Program-made: the position numbers and the translations under genes
Part shown: piece after piece, positions 7,678-15,659 of the stretch
Layout of the letters: the number at the start of each line of letters is the position of its first letter
Position numbering within the stretch: the first letter of the stretch is position 1
The notes under the pieces: generated by a model
The model's input: the letters and a program-made list of their open reading frames with translations, nothing else
Databases searched by the model: none
What the model was told of the DNA's origin: nothing
IMG/VR virus record: IMGVR_UViG_3300046812_000150
Coordinates: 1 to 45,941 of that record
Strand: one strand, 5' to 3'
Source of the DNA: a virus
Length of the DNA stretch: 45,941 nt

Positions 7678-8067
7678 TGGCGTCGTGTCGCAGAGCTCCG
7701 CGAACGGCACATAGCAGCCGTCGCCGAGCATGAGCACTTCGAGTCGAAGCTCAAGCTCCGCGAGCGCTTCGCTGGGTATGTCTTTGAGCGAGACATTGAA
7801 GCGGTCGTGCAAGAGGATATGAATCGCTCCGCGGATGGCTGCGCGATTGCGCTGCGGGTAGCTATCGCGTGAGTCGAAGCGCAGCGACCAGCGATGCTCA
7901 TCATCTTCCGCGTCGCGGTTCTCGTGCAGTCCCGGCTTCATCCCTGCCCGCGAGACGCAGATGACACGCGAGCAGTGCAGCCGGATGAAATCCCAGCCAT
8001 TCACGGGCAAGCGCTTGGTCTGTAGTAACGGCTCGAAGATCCCATACAAGCTCTCTGCGGTGTGCAT
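7537..8067 (-). CDS. Hypothetical protein convergent with the repressor
   Basis: 176 aa, with GGGAGG about eleven bases before the ATG. Residues 1-130 look like a real soluble protein (SLYGIFEPLLQTKRLPVNGWDF, DIPSEALAELELRLEVLMLGDGC). The last 45 or so residues are read antisense to the repressor gene and have the Arg/Ala/His-rich look of a run-through tail. No family recognised. Antisense transcription across the repressor gene might affect lysogeny. Confidence 0.5.
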   Translation of the reverse strand: MHTAESLYGIFEPLLQTKRLPVNGWDFIRLHCSRVICVSRAGMKPGLHENRDAEDDEHRWSLRFDSRDSYPQRNRAAIRGAIHILLHDRFNVSLKDIPSEALAELELRLEVLMLGDGCYVPFAELCDTTPSLALARALPVARVRFIRPKHPSERHLERHAVALAKMHGVLRAELGH

Positions 8068-8375
8068 GTCGCCGTGGCCCTCCCGTGTATGTCGGCGCAG
8101 TAAACCAGATCGTGCGCCGGACGGAAGGGCCTAAACGCTGCGACGTTCTGTACCACGTTCGATCTGGGGTTACATGCCGGGCCGGGTGAGACACGCACGC
8201 CAGCCAACACGCGCAGCGCATGGCCGGATATACCCACGCGACGCCAGTCTGTGCGTGCAAGACACTAAAAGTTCTCTTTTGAGATGAAGAGCTATTGACC
8301 GCGGGCTGTCCTGCAGGCGAGAGATCGCCACCTCAGCGAACGCAACCGCCAACGTGCGATCGCGAAGGGGCACAC
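8068..8375. promoter_or_regulatory. Regulatory gap before the recombination operon
   Basis: 308 bp without a credible gene. It holds GGATATACCC at 8226 and AAGACACT at 8259, followed by a locally AT-rich run (AAAAGTTCTCTTTTGAGATG, 8267-8286) that may be where the rightward promoter opens. A reading frame with an early ATG continues from 8295 into the nuclease gene, but the ribosome site GAAGGGG lies just before 8376. No clear -35/-10 pair was found. Confidence 0.45.
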
Positions 8376-9617
8376 ATGACAGCGTGGAACAATCGCGCAT
8401 TCGGTTCGCTCGCGCAGCCCGTACACAAGTCGCAGCTGAACCAACTCACGGGGCCGTACGGATGCCCGAAGCGCTTCTGGTACGAACAGACTGCGCTCGT
8501 GAATGCGAGCGCTGAAGAAGCACGCGAGCGCGTTGTCTACGCGAGCGCAGCGACAGGCACTGCAGTGCACGAGACGATTTATCGTGCGCTGAAGTTGGAG
8601 CCGTCCCGCAAGTTCATCCTGGGCGGCGGGCGGCTGTCGCGAGACAACGTCACACGCGTTTACATGGATGAGCTGCAGCGTGAGCTCGGCGGGCGCACCG
8701 TCGACTGGCGCGGCGAAGACCCCGACGAGGTCAACGCTGAACGCGTTGCGATGATCCTCGGGTTGCTCGCGGACCTCCCGAACTATGTCGCGTCCATCGA
8801 GCTGGTCGAAGGCGCGTTCATCTCGCAGATCGACGGCTACTGGATTGCCGGACACTGCGATCTCGTTTATCGGCCGCGCAGCAATCCGCAAGCGCTCGCG
8901 TTCGCAGATTGGAAAACAGGCGGGCAGAAGCCGGACCAGATCACGCTCGACCACGGCTGGGAAGCGGGCTTCTATGCTGCAGCGCTGCACTCGGGTCTGT
9001 TCATCGAGCGCGAAGAGTGCGTGCTCACGAAGTGCGACGCAGGCTGGTGCGCGCAGTGCTTTGGCTACGAACTCATCCACGCTTCACGCTTCCGCGCGGA
9101 GCGCGAGTGCCTCGAGCTTGCGCTATGCAGCGTTGCGAACGGGGTCAGCGGCTTAGGTCCACGCGTGCACCGCTTCGACCAGTTCCCGGATGAGATCTTC
9201 ACTGTGCAGCTCGCCGACTACGTTCCGTATACGAAGAGCGGCACGAAGAAGCCCACGCGGCCGGAAGACGTCGCGTACTACGCAACGATGGCCGACACGC
9301 CGGAGCGGCCACGCTACACGAGCGGCGGGGCCGTGAAGTATTACGCCGATGAACCGCGCGGCCCCGCGTGGCTGCCCGTGCGTGTCACAGCGCATGACTT
9401 GCCGCGCCTCGGCTCGCGCTTGCGCAAGGTCATCGGAATGGTCCGGATGGGCCAGTTCATCGACCTCGTAGCCGAGCACTGCAAGCGCTGCCCGTTCGCG
9501 CAGCCGTGTCTGAACAGTGGTTACGAACCGCGCGGAGCGGAGCAGTTGCGCATACGCGAAGTGCTGCGCGTGCTGCCGAGAGACGCGATCGCCGCAGCTG
9601 AAGAGCTCGGCGACTGA
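8376..9617 (+). CDS. Cas4/AddB-like Fe-S PD-(D/E)XK nuclease
   Basis: 413 aa. The order of motifs matches the AddB/Cas4 group: Cys30 (YGCPKRFWY), GTAVHETI with the active-site His, GHCDLVYR (Asp), FADWKTG (Asp-x-Lys), then GWEAGFYAAAL in the QxxxY position, and a closing Cys trio CKRCPFAQPC (about 369-378). The four Cys should hold a 4Fe-4S cluster. Such enzymes resect DNA ends or make 3' overhangs for recombination. The start MTAWNN was chosen for the GAAGGGG upstream. It heads a block with an SSB-like gene and a RecD2-like helicase, so the three probably act together on DNA ends. Confidence 0.8.
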   Translation: MTAWNNRAFGSLAQPVHKSQLNQLTGPYGCPKRFWYEQTALVNASAEEARERVVYASAATGTAVHETIYRALKLEPSRKFILGGGRLSRDNVTRVYMDELQRELGGRTVDWRGEDPDEVNAERVAMILGLLADLPNYVASIELVEGAFISQIDGYWIAGHCDLVYRPRSNPQALAFADWKTGGQKPDQITLDHGWEAGFYAAALHSGLFIEREECVLTKCDAGWCAQCFGYELIHASRFRAERECLELALCSVANGVSGLGPRVHRFDQFPDEIFTVQLADYVPYTKSGTKKPTRPEDVAYYATMADTPERPRYTSGGAVKYYADEPRGPAWLPVRVTAHDLPRLGSRLRKVIGMVRMGQFIDLVAEHCKRCPFAQPCLNSGYEPRGAEQLRIREVLRVLPRDAIAAAEELGD

Positions 9618-9746
9618 AGTCACCCCCATAAGAGTTCGCGCGCTCGGGCACTGGGGCTCCGAGCGGCGCTGACCCGCGCGCGGCGCTGCACCCGGCGTGC
9701 GCGCGCGGCCTTCCTTTACCCGTTGTCCCGAAAGAGAACCCGACCA
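9618..9746. other. Intergenic gap, nothing clear
   Basis: 129 bp, GC-rich, with GGGCACTGGGGCTCCGAG and several GCGC runs that can fold, but no convincing terminator or promoter. GAAAGAGAA precedes the next start codon. Confidence 0.3.
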
Positions 9747-10601
9747 ATGGCCACGAAGAAACCGACAGAGACAGAGCAGACATCGACCTCGAGCGCGCTC
9801 GTGCGATCGCTTGAAGAGCAGACTGCGGAGCTCGCGAGCGCGGGCGTGTTCGACCAGATCCCGGACGGCATCGAGGTCGACCCCGATGACATCCGGATCC
9901 CCCGGCGCTTGCTCAACCAAGGCGGCGAAGCAGTCGACGGCGACGGCGCGCCCGTCCGCGATGACTTCTATTACGACAAGCTCGCGCAGAAGCAGTATCC
10001 GACCATCCGCTGTGTCTTCCTCGCAGAGAAGAAGATCCGCATCTACTCGAACTTCGATAAGCAGGAGGTGATCTGCCGCTCCAGCGATCGCATCACTGGC
10101 ATGTGGCAAGCGACGCAAACGAAGCGGCCGTGCAAGGGCTGCGAGTTCGCTCGATGGACGACCGTCGACGGCAAGCGGAAGCTTCCCTGCGATGAGATCT
10201 ATCGGATGTATGCGAAGGACCTCGAGACGGGCGAGCTCTTCACGACCACGTACAAGCGCACGTCACTCGATGTGCTTCGCAGTTATCAGCAGCGCTTCCA
10301 CATCGCGCAGCTTCGACGCAACGGAATCGCATCGAACTTGCCGCTCTGCACATTCGAAGTGCAGCTCGGCGCTGCGATCGTAACGCGCTCGAAGACGAGC
10401 AGCTATGCAGTGCCGACCATCACGCGGACCGCGGTCGTGTCAGTCGATCGCATTCGCGACTACGCCGCGGAAGCGGACGTGCTCACGCGGACGATCTTGC
10501 CGTTGATGAATCAGTTCGAAGTCGAGGAAGCCCCGCGCGAAGACGACGGCCAACCCGCGACGGGCGGCTACAACCCGAGCGGGCCAGCACGGGAGATCTA
10601 G
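9747..10601 (+). CDS. SSB-like/recombination protein with zinc knuckle
   Basis: 284 aa from MATKKPTETE. The Thr/Ser/Glu-rich start is followed by a core with four Cys: one in EVICRSSD, two in RPCKGCEFARW and one in KLPCDEIY, which can bind zinc. Beta-rich segments follow (FTTTYKRTSLDVL, FEVQLGAAIV). The C-terminal tail is acidic and flexible (EVEEAPREDDGQP), as in single-strand DNA-binding proteins that recruit partners through their tails. It lies between the nuclease and the RecD2-like helicase. SSB or annealing function is inferred from neighbourhood and tail; no named family was recognised. Confidence 0.5.
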   Translation: MATKKPTETEQTSTSSALVRSLEEQTAELASAGVFDQIPDGIEVDPDDIRIPRRLLNQGGEAVDGDGAPVRDDFYYDKLAQKQYPTIRCVFLAEKKIRIYSNFDKQEVICRSSDRITGMWQATQTKRPCKGCEFARWTTVDGKRKLPCDEIYRMYAKDLETGELFTTTYKRTSLDVLRSYQQRFHIAQLRRNGIASNLPLCTFEVQLGAAIVTRSKTSSYAVPTITRTAVVSVDRIRDYAAEADVLTRTILPLMNQFEVEEAPREDDGQPATGGYNPSGPAREI

Positions 10602-10603
10602 CC

Positions 10604-12895
10604 ATGGCGCAGCCAAGCGAAAAGCTGACCGGCGAGATCTCACGATGGAAGAACGACCCCGCTGAAGACAGCGGCTGGCACATCGCTTGGCTGCGCGCCG
10701 CGGACGGGCGCGAAGTGAAGCTGCAAGGCCATCATCTTCCGCGGCCCGGCGTCGGCGTCGTGCTCGATGGTCACTTCACTGTGCACGAGCGCTGGGGCGC
10801 GCAGTTCGATGTGAGCAGTTACGAATGCTGCTGCCCCGCTTCGATACACGGGCTCGTGACCTATCTCGCGGACGTCGTGCCTGGAGTGGGGCCGACGACA
10901 GCGCAGCGTCTCGCGCTGCACTTCAAGGAAGACGTGCAAGCGCTCTGGCACGCGATTCTTCATGAGCACGCGCTGCTATGCGCAGCGGGCATAAGCGCGG
11001 ACCTCGCGGAGCGCATCCACGAAGTGGTCGAGGAAGACGCGGACGAGGCGAGCCATCGCGCAACGCTGCGCGGCTGGGGGCTGACTCCGCTGCAGATCGG
11101 CCGCTGCAAAACCGAATGGAAGCATCTCTCGGCTGCGCTCGATGCTGTCCAGCGTGATCCGTACGAACTCGCGTACCGCATCGAGCGCATCGGCTTCGCG
11201 ACTGCGGATGACATCCGGAAGAACATGGGCATCCCGGACAGCCATCCGTGTCGCGTCGAAGCGATCGTGCTGCTCACGCTGAAAGAAGCAGCGGAGAACG
11301 ACGGGCACGTCTTCGGTGATCGCGGTCTACTTGAGATGGCGTGCGCTCACTACAAGCTCGATTACGTGAGTCAGCTGAAGCCTGCACTCGACTCGCTCGA
11401 AGCGCGCAAGCGCATCGTGAAAGACGATGGCAAGTACATCTATCTTCGCGCGCTGCACATCGCAGAGACCACGATTGCGGACTACGCATCGTTCGCTGTC
11501 GCAGCGCGCGAAGACGTCGTGCCGTTCGACATCCCGGATGGCTGCCCAGACTGCGGCGAACACCACTGGAGCATGGAGATCGATCGCGAGCAGCGCGAAC
11601 TCGATTGCAGCCAGACGCTTGCAGCGCAGCGGATGGTGAGCCGGCGCAACCGACTTGCGATCACCACGGGCGGACCGGGCACAGGCAAGACCAGCGTCTT
11701 GCGCGCTGCGCTCGATGCGCTCGATGAGATCGGCGCGACGTATCTGCTGGGCGCGCCCACGGGCAAAGCTGCCAAGCGCATGAGCGAAGCGACGGGCCGC
11801 AAGGCGTTTACGCTTCACACGCTGCTCAAGATCCGCCCGTCGAACGGTTGGTTCTACGGCGGCGGCGTGTCGCAGGGTCCGGAAGTCGCAGCGGACTACA
11901 TCTTCGTGGATGAAGCGTCGATGATCGACACGATGCTGATGGCGGAGCTCATCGGCCGGCTCGGCGACACACGCTTACGGCTCATCGGCGATGCGAACCA
12001 GCTGCCGCCCGTGGGGCCGGGCCAGCCATTCAATGACTTCATCACGAGCGGGCACGTGCCCGTGTCTCGGCTCACGAAGCTGCATCGAGCAGCGGCGAAG
12101 TCGTGGATTGCAGTCAACGCACCACGCGTGCTCGCGGGCCAGCTGCCCGACCTCGCGCCGCAATGGGAGCCGGGACAAGACCCCGACTTCTTCATGGTCG
12201 AGTGCAGCAACTCGTCGGCGATCGGCAGCGTGGTGCAGGGCATCCTAACGGACGATACAAAGAACTGGATTCGTGACCACACAGTCGCAGCGCTGAGCCC
12301 GCAGAAAAAAGGCCCGGCCGGCGTGATTGAACTAAACACGCTGCTTCACGACACGCTCAACCCATACAACGCTGAGGCGCCGGAGCGCCTCGAGATCTCC
12401 GAGCACGAAGAACTTCGGCTCGGCTCGACCGTCATGATTACGCGCAACGATTCAAAGCGCGGCCTCGTGAACGGCGACATCGGCACGATCGTCTACATGG
12501 AGGCGAACATGGACGGGACGATCCTCGAGGTGCAGGTCGGCGACGTCGTCGGCGATGAAGACCCGTCACGAAGATACCGCTACTCGCGCAAGGAAGCGGC
12601 TGCAGACCTCACGCTCGCTTACTGCTTCACAGTGCACAAGGCGCAGGGCTCCGAGTATGAGTGGGTGATCATCGTCTGTCATCCGCGTCATCGCATGACC
12701 ACACGGCGGCTGTTCTACACAGCGATCACCCGCGCGAAGCGTGGCGTGATCCTCGTCGGCACACGGGACGGTGTGCAGCACGCCGTCACGAACACTGCGG
12801 ACAAACAGCGGCTCACGCGTCTCGTCGAACGCATGAACGCGAAGCAACTCAACCTCGATCTCATCGCGGAGGGCGCCCATGGAAGGCTGCATTGA
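10604..12895 (+). CDS. RecD2-like SF1B DNA helicase
   Basis: 763 aa. Residues 1-90 look like the OB domain of RecD2. Next comes a helix-hairpin-helix region (VPGVGPTTAQRLALHF). Helicase motifs follow in order: motif I GGPGTGKTS (about 352), motif II VDEASMID (about 435), motif III GDANQLPPVGPG (about 461), motif V FTVHKAQGSEYEW (about 676) and motif VI YTAITRAKRG (about 704). A CPDCGEHHW insertion just before motif I may bind zinc. Length and motif order fit RecD2 5'-3' helicases. The start codon lies 2 bp after the SSB-like stop, and the 3' end overlaps the next gene by 17 bp. Confidence 0.88.
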   Translation: MAQPSEKLTGEISRWKNDPAEDSGWHIAWLRAADGREVKLQGHHLPRPGVGVVLDGHFTVHERWGAQFDVSSYECCCPASIHGLVTYLADVVPGVGPTTAQRLALHFKEDVQALWHAILHEHALLCAAGISADLAERIHEVVEEDADEASHRATLRGWGLTPLQIGRCKTEWKHLSAALDAVQRDPYELAYRIERIGFATADDIRKNMGIPDSHPCRVEAIVLLTLKEAAENDGHVFGDRGLLEMACAHYKLDYVSQLKPALDSLEARKRIVKDDGKYIYLRALHIAETTIADYASFAVAAREDVVPFDIPDGCPDCGEHHWSMEIDREQRELDCSQTLAAQRMVSRRNRLAITTGGPGTGKTSVLRAALDALDEIGATYLLGAPTGKAAKRMSEATGRKAFTLHTLLKIRPSNGWFYGGGVSQGPEVAADYIFVDEASMIDTMLMAELIGRLGDTRLRLIGDANQLPPVGPGQPFNDFITSGHVPVSRLTKLHRAAAKSWIAVNAPRVLAGQLPDLAPQWEPGQDPDFFMVECSNSSAIGSVVQGILTDDTKNWIRDHTVAALSPQKKGPAGVIELNTLLHDTLNPYNAEAPERLEISEHEELRLGSTVMITRNDSKRGLVNGDIGTIVYMEANMDGTILEVQVGDVVGDEDPSRRYRYSRKEAAADLTLAYCFTVHKAQGSEYEWVIIVCHPRHRMTTRRLFYTAITRAKRGVILVGTRDGVQHAVTNTADKQRLTRLVERMNAKQLNLDLIAEGAHGRLH

Positions 12896-13256
12896 CGTCA
12901 ACACGCTGTCAGTCGCGACGCTCCGGCAGTTGCTATCGGAAGCGGAAACGCGAGAGCTGCATTCGCTCGCACACGAGCGCGCGGAGCTCGAACGCGAGCG
13001 CGTGAAGATGCAGACAGAGCACGGCCAGGCCGACCCCGCTGCGGGTCTGCCCGTGCACTTGCGCTCGATTGCGCGCGCGCTTCCGCCTGTGCTGACAGCG
13101 CGACAAGTTCGTAACGTGCTGAAGGTGAGCGCGAAGACGCTCCGTAAATGGATCGAAGACGGCAAGCTGACAGCGAGCCAACACGGCGACCACGGCCGGC
13201 TACTCATCACACGAGACGCAGTCTTACAGCTACTCGGATCGGAGAACGGACGATGA
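12879..13256 (+). CDS. HTH protein (excisionase/MerR-like DNA binding)
   Basis: 125 aa. An N-terminal helical region (LRQLLSEAETRELHSLAHE) precedes a C-terminal winged HTH of the HTH_17/excisionase type: PPVLTARQVRNVLKVSAKTLRKWIEDGKL, then a wing and LLITRDAVLQLL. A GGAGG site lies inside the end of the helicase gene. The motif could make this the phage excisionase or a local regulator, although it is about 2.4 kb from the integrase gene. Confidence 0.65.
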   Translation: MEGCIDVNTLSVATLRQLLSEAETRELHSLAHERAELERERVKMQTEHGQADPAAGLPVHLRSIARALPPVLTARQVRNVLKVSAKTLRKWIEDGKLTASQHGDHGRLLITRDAVLQLLGSENGR

Positions 13257-13588
13257 GCACTGACAAAGATACGCTTCGTGAAGTGCTTCGGTGGCCCTCG
13301 GATACGCTCAATGACGCGCCCGATCCGGACCTGTTCAATGACGCGCTCGATGGATGTGACACGCCGACGGAACTGCAGGCGTTGCTCGACCGTATTTCGC
13401 TGACCTACCACGAACTCAACACGTGCAACGCGTGCAGCAATGCCATCGGAGACAACGAAAATCCGATTCATGATGGCCATGCGGCCTGGTGCCCGTACGT
13501 AACGGCGTGGCTTCGTGTGCACCTGAACGAGCGCGAGCTCAAGTGGCGCACGCTCGTGCGTCGCCATCGGGCGGGGGGTGAGCCATGA
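13253..13588 (+). CDS. Hypothetical small protein with Cys/His cluster
   Basis: 111 aa, start overlapping the previous stop (ATGA). CNACSNAIGDNENPIHDGHAAWC gives C-x2-C ... H-x3-H ... C and could bind zinc. The N-terminus is acidic and the C-terminus basic. No family recognised. Confidence 0.5.
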   Translation: MSTDKDTLREVLRWPSDTLNDAPDPDLFNDALDGCDTPTELQALLDRISLTYHELNTCNACSNAIGDNENPIHDGHAAWCPYVTAWLRVHLNERELKWRTLVRRHRAGGEP

Positions 13589-14034
13589 CCCCATCACTGC
13601 CATACGAAAACGCCTCGAGCGGGCAGCGCGCGCTCGCGGAGATCGAGCGCGTGCTGCATCGCTTTGGCTGTCAGTCCTTCGGCTCGCAGCAAGACTTCGA
13701 GCGCGCCGCCATCATTGTGCAGTTCAAACATCGTGACCGACTCGTGCATGTCGAAGCATCCATGCGCGGCTACGCCGCCGCGTGGCTGCGCACGCACCCG
13801 TGGTCTAATCGGATGCGTCACACGAAGGTCGAACACGAGCGCGAAGCGCTGCGCGTCGCATCGATGGCTGTGTACAGCATCTTGCGCGACTGGATAAAGG
13901 GTCAGATCACCGCGGTCGAGATGGGCATCGTGACGTTCGAAGGCGCGTTCTTAGGTCAGATCCTACTCGCGAGCGGCGAGACTGTGCTTTCGCACATGGA
14001 GAAGCAGAAGATGTTACCCGGAGGTGCGCCATGA
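13585..14034 (+). CDS. Conserved phage-type hypothetical protein
   Basis: 149 aa, coupled to the previous gene by ATGA. A beta strand (AAIIVQFKHRDRLVHVEAS) is followed by helical segments (GYAAAWLRTHPWS, ASMAVYSILRDWIKGQI) and an aliphatic end (VEMGIVTFEGAFLGQI). The pattern is reminiscent of uncharacterised proteins of temperate-phage early operons, but I cannot assign a role. Its neighbours suggest DNA metabolism or host interaction. Confidence 0.55.
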   Translation: MTPSLPYENASSGQRALAEIERVLHRFGCQSFGSQQDFERAAIIVQFKHRDRLVHVEASMRGYAAAWLRTHPWSNRMRHTKVEHEREALRVASMAVYSILRDWIKGQITAVEMGIVTFEGAFLGQILLASGETVLSHMEKQKMLPGGAP

Positions 14035-14528
14035 CCCAGCCCATCGACCTCATCGAGCAGAGCGCAGTGAGCGTGCTCGTGTCCATTGAGTCTCCGCTGC
14101 GCGGGCGCGTGCCATCGTGGGTGCGCTCGCGCTGGCTCGCTGCGCTATTCGAGCGCTTCGATCGCTGGCGCAATATGAGGTATGCGCTCGCGTGCGTGCG
14201 CGACTCGCTCTCGCGTGGCGAGTTCCCGTATGCGAGTCACGTCTTCTTCGACCGGCGCGGGCTGCTCGATGACGCGGATCCTAATCAGCGCTGCTCCGGG
14301 ATGACGGCCGGCCTCGCGTGGTCGACGCAGGCGACTGTGTTCGCGTTCTACATCGACCGCGGGTTCTCTTCCGGCATGAGCGCTGCACATCTTGCGGCCG
14401 TGAAGGCCGGCGCGCGCATCGAGGTCCGGAGACTCCGCGGACGGCGTAAGATGCGAGACAACAACGCTCTCGACTTGAAGGAGATACAGAATGGACATCC
14501 CAAACCCGACAGCCCCGAACCCGACTGA
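14031..14528 (+). CDS. DUF7768-like protein
   Basis: 165 aa, ATGA-coupled. The core MRYALACVRDSLSRGEFPYA, SHVFFDRRGLLDDADP, GMTAGLAWS and FYIDRGFSSGM matches the conserved layout of the DUF7768 group of phage proteins: small alpha/beta domains that start with a YAxAC-xDSLxRGExPxASH signature and end with a DxGxSxGM loop. The fold suggests nucleotide or nucleotide-like ligand binding, but no activity is established. A basic tail (RRLRGRRKMR) follows. Confidence 0.55.
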   Translation: MTQPIDLIEQSAVSVLVSIESPLRGRVPSWVRSRWLAALFERFDRWRNMRYALACVRDSLSRGEFPYASHVFFDRRGLLDDADPNQRCSGMTAGLAWSTQATVFAFYIDRGFSSGMSAAHLAAVKAGARIEVRRLRGRRKMRDNNALDLKEIQNGHPKPDSPEPD

Positions 14529-14955
14529 TGTTTGCGAGTCGTGCGGACACGCGTACTCGTGGCACAAAAGGAATAACGGCGGGCACTGCATGATTCCGTG
14601 GCGCGAACTTGTCCCGCCGCAGCCCCCGCCGGGGTCGCCGCCCGCGTGCTTCTGCGCTGTGTTCAAAGCGCCGCTAGTCGTGATGAACGACTTGCCGCGC
14701 GAACCGCCGGACGTCATCGACAACGAACTGCCGCCGGAAGGCGAGGCGCCGCCGCCGGAAGGCGGAGCGGAGAGCGAGATCATCCCAGACAACGCGCTTC
14801 CCGAACCTGAAGCTCCGCCCGCTGCGCGCGAAGCGCTGCGAGAGCTTCCGGAGCTCGCAGCTCCCGCTGCACCCGCAGCTCCGGAGCACGCTCCGCCCGC
14901 AGCTCCGGACCCGCCACACGAGCACGAGCACGCGAAGAAGAAGCGCTGGCGCTGA
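14491..14955 (+). CDS. Pro-rich protein with N-terminal zinc-like knuckle
   Basis: 154 aa, with an excellent ribosome site (AAGGAGATACAG) inside the previous gene, which it overlaps by 38 bp. The N-terminus has CESCGHAYSWH and later HC, then CFC, likely zinc ligands. The remainder is low-complexity Pro/Ala/Glu (APAAPAAPEHAPPAAPDPP) ending HEHEHAKKKRWR, probably disordered. It is the last gene before the terminator. Confidence 0.55.
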   Translation: MDIPNPTAPNPTDVCESCGHAYSWHKRNNGGHCMIPWRELVPPQPPPGSPPACFCAVFKAPLVVMNDLPREPPDVIDNELPPEGEAPPPEGGAESEIIPDNALPEPEAPPAAREALRELPELAAPAAPAAPEHAPPAAPDPPHEHEHAKKKRWR

Positions 14956-14961
14956 CACGGT

Positions 14962-15009
14962 AAAAAAGCAGAACGCCCCCGCGTGGAAATATTCCTACGC
15001 GGGGGCGTT
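14962..15009. terminator. Strong hairpin terminator between converging operons
   Basis: The 13-bp stem AACGCCCCCGCGT (14972-14984) pairs with 14997-15009, and GGAA-ATA-TTCC extends pairing into the loop. For leftward transcription the hairpin is followed by T6 (the A6 at 14962-14967), a classic intrinsic terminator for the exported-protein/integrase operon. On the rightward side there is no T tract, so stopping of the recombination operon there is less certain. Confidence 0.85.
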
Positions 15010-15017
15010 GTCGTTCA

Positions 15018-15045
15018 GGAGAACGGAGAACGGAGAACGGAAGAC
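15018..15045. repeat. Three tandem GGAGAAC units
   Basis: Exact copies of GGAGAAC begin at 15018, 15025 and 15032, and a degenerate fourth (GGAAGAC) begins at 15039. The run lies between the terminator and the stop codon of the leftward exported-protein gene. Confidence 0.8.
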
Positions 15046-15062
15046 AGAGACGAGCGCGCAGC

Positions 15063-15659
15063 TTACCGCTGCGGCATGTGGTCAGCAATGCGGACGGCTT
15101 CATCCGCAATGGCTGTGCTCTCTGCCTCGACGGCAGCATCGAACGTCGCGCAAACGTTCCCGGCGCGCGGCGAGAGCGGGAGGAAATAGCGATCTTCGAA
15201 TGCCTCCCACGGCTCAGCGCGGCCGCTGGTCGGATTCATGTCGGGCGGCTCGATGCCGAACGCGTGCAGATCTTCGAGTAACTGCGGCGTGAGGCCGGCC
15301 GGCTTCGCGCGATCCTTGCGACACACGAATGCCCATTCGCTGTCTTCGTGGCGCACAACTCGCTCGGCGTACTCCAGAGGCCGGCAGTTTTCCGCGTAGA
15401 ACGCGAGCGCTTTGTATTGCGCCTTGGCGCGCTTGTGCGCTGCGCGGTACTCGGCCGTGAGCTTCGCATGACCGTTGCGCACGCTGAACGTTTCGCGACA
15501 ATCGCGCGCGCGCGGCGCCGTGTCTTGTGCTTGCTGCAGTTCGGGATGTTCGCGCCGAACGGTCGCCGCAGCGGTTACGAAGACGTCGTCTTCAGCGCGC
15601 GCCGTTTGGAATGTGCAGAGCGTGAGCGCTGCGACTGCGAGTAGTGTTGCGTGCTTCAC
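15063..15659 (-). CDS. Exported cysteine-containing protein (possible lysogenic cargo)
   Basis: 198 aa, GTG start with GAGG seven bases upstream, overlapping the integrase stop (GTGA). The N-terminus is a clear Sec signal peptide (KHATLLAVAALTLC, cleavage after TARA). The mature part is charged and carries four Cys (RDCRE, ENCRP, FVCRK, NVCAT) that could form two disulfides in the periplasm. No family recognised. Its position directly downstream of the integrase, in the same operon, is typical of genes that change the host during lysogeny; that role is inference. Confidence 0.65.
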   Translation of the reverse strand: MKHATLLAVAALTLCTFQTARAEDDVFVTAAATVRREHPELQQAQDTAPRARDCRETFSVRNGHAKLTAEYRAAHKRAKAQYKALAFYAENCRPLEYAERVVRHEDSEWAFVCRKDRAKPAGLTPQLLEDLHAFGIEPPDMNPTSGRAEPWEAFEDRYFLPLSPRAGNVCATFDAAVEAESTAIADEAVRIADHMPQR

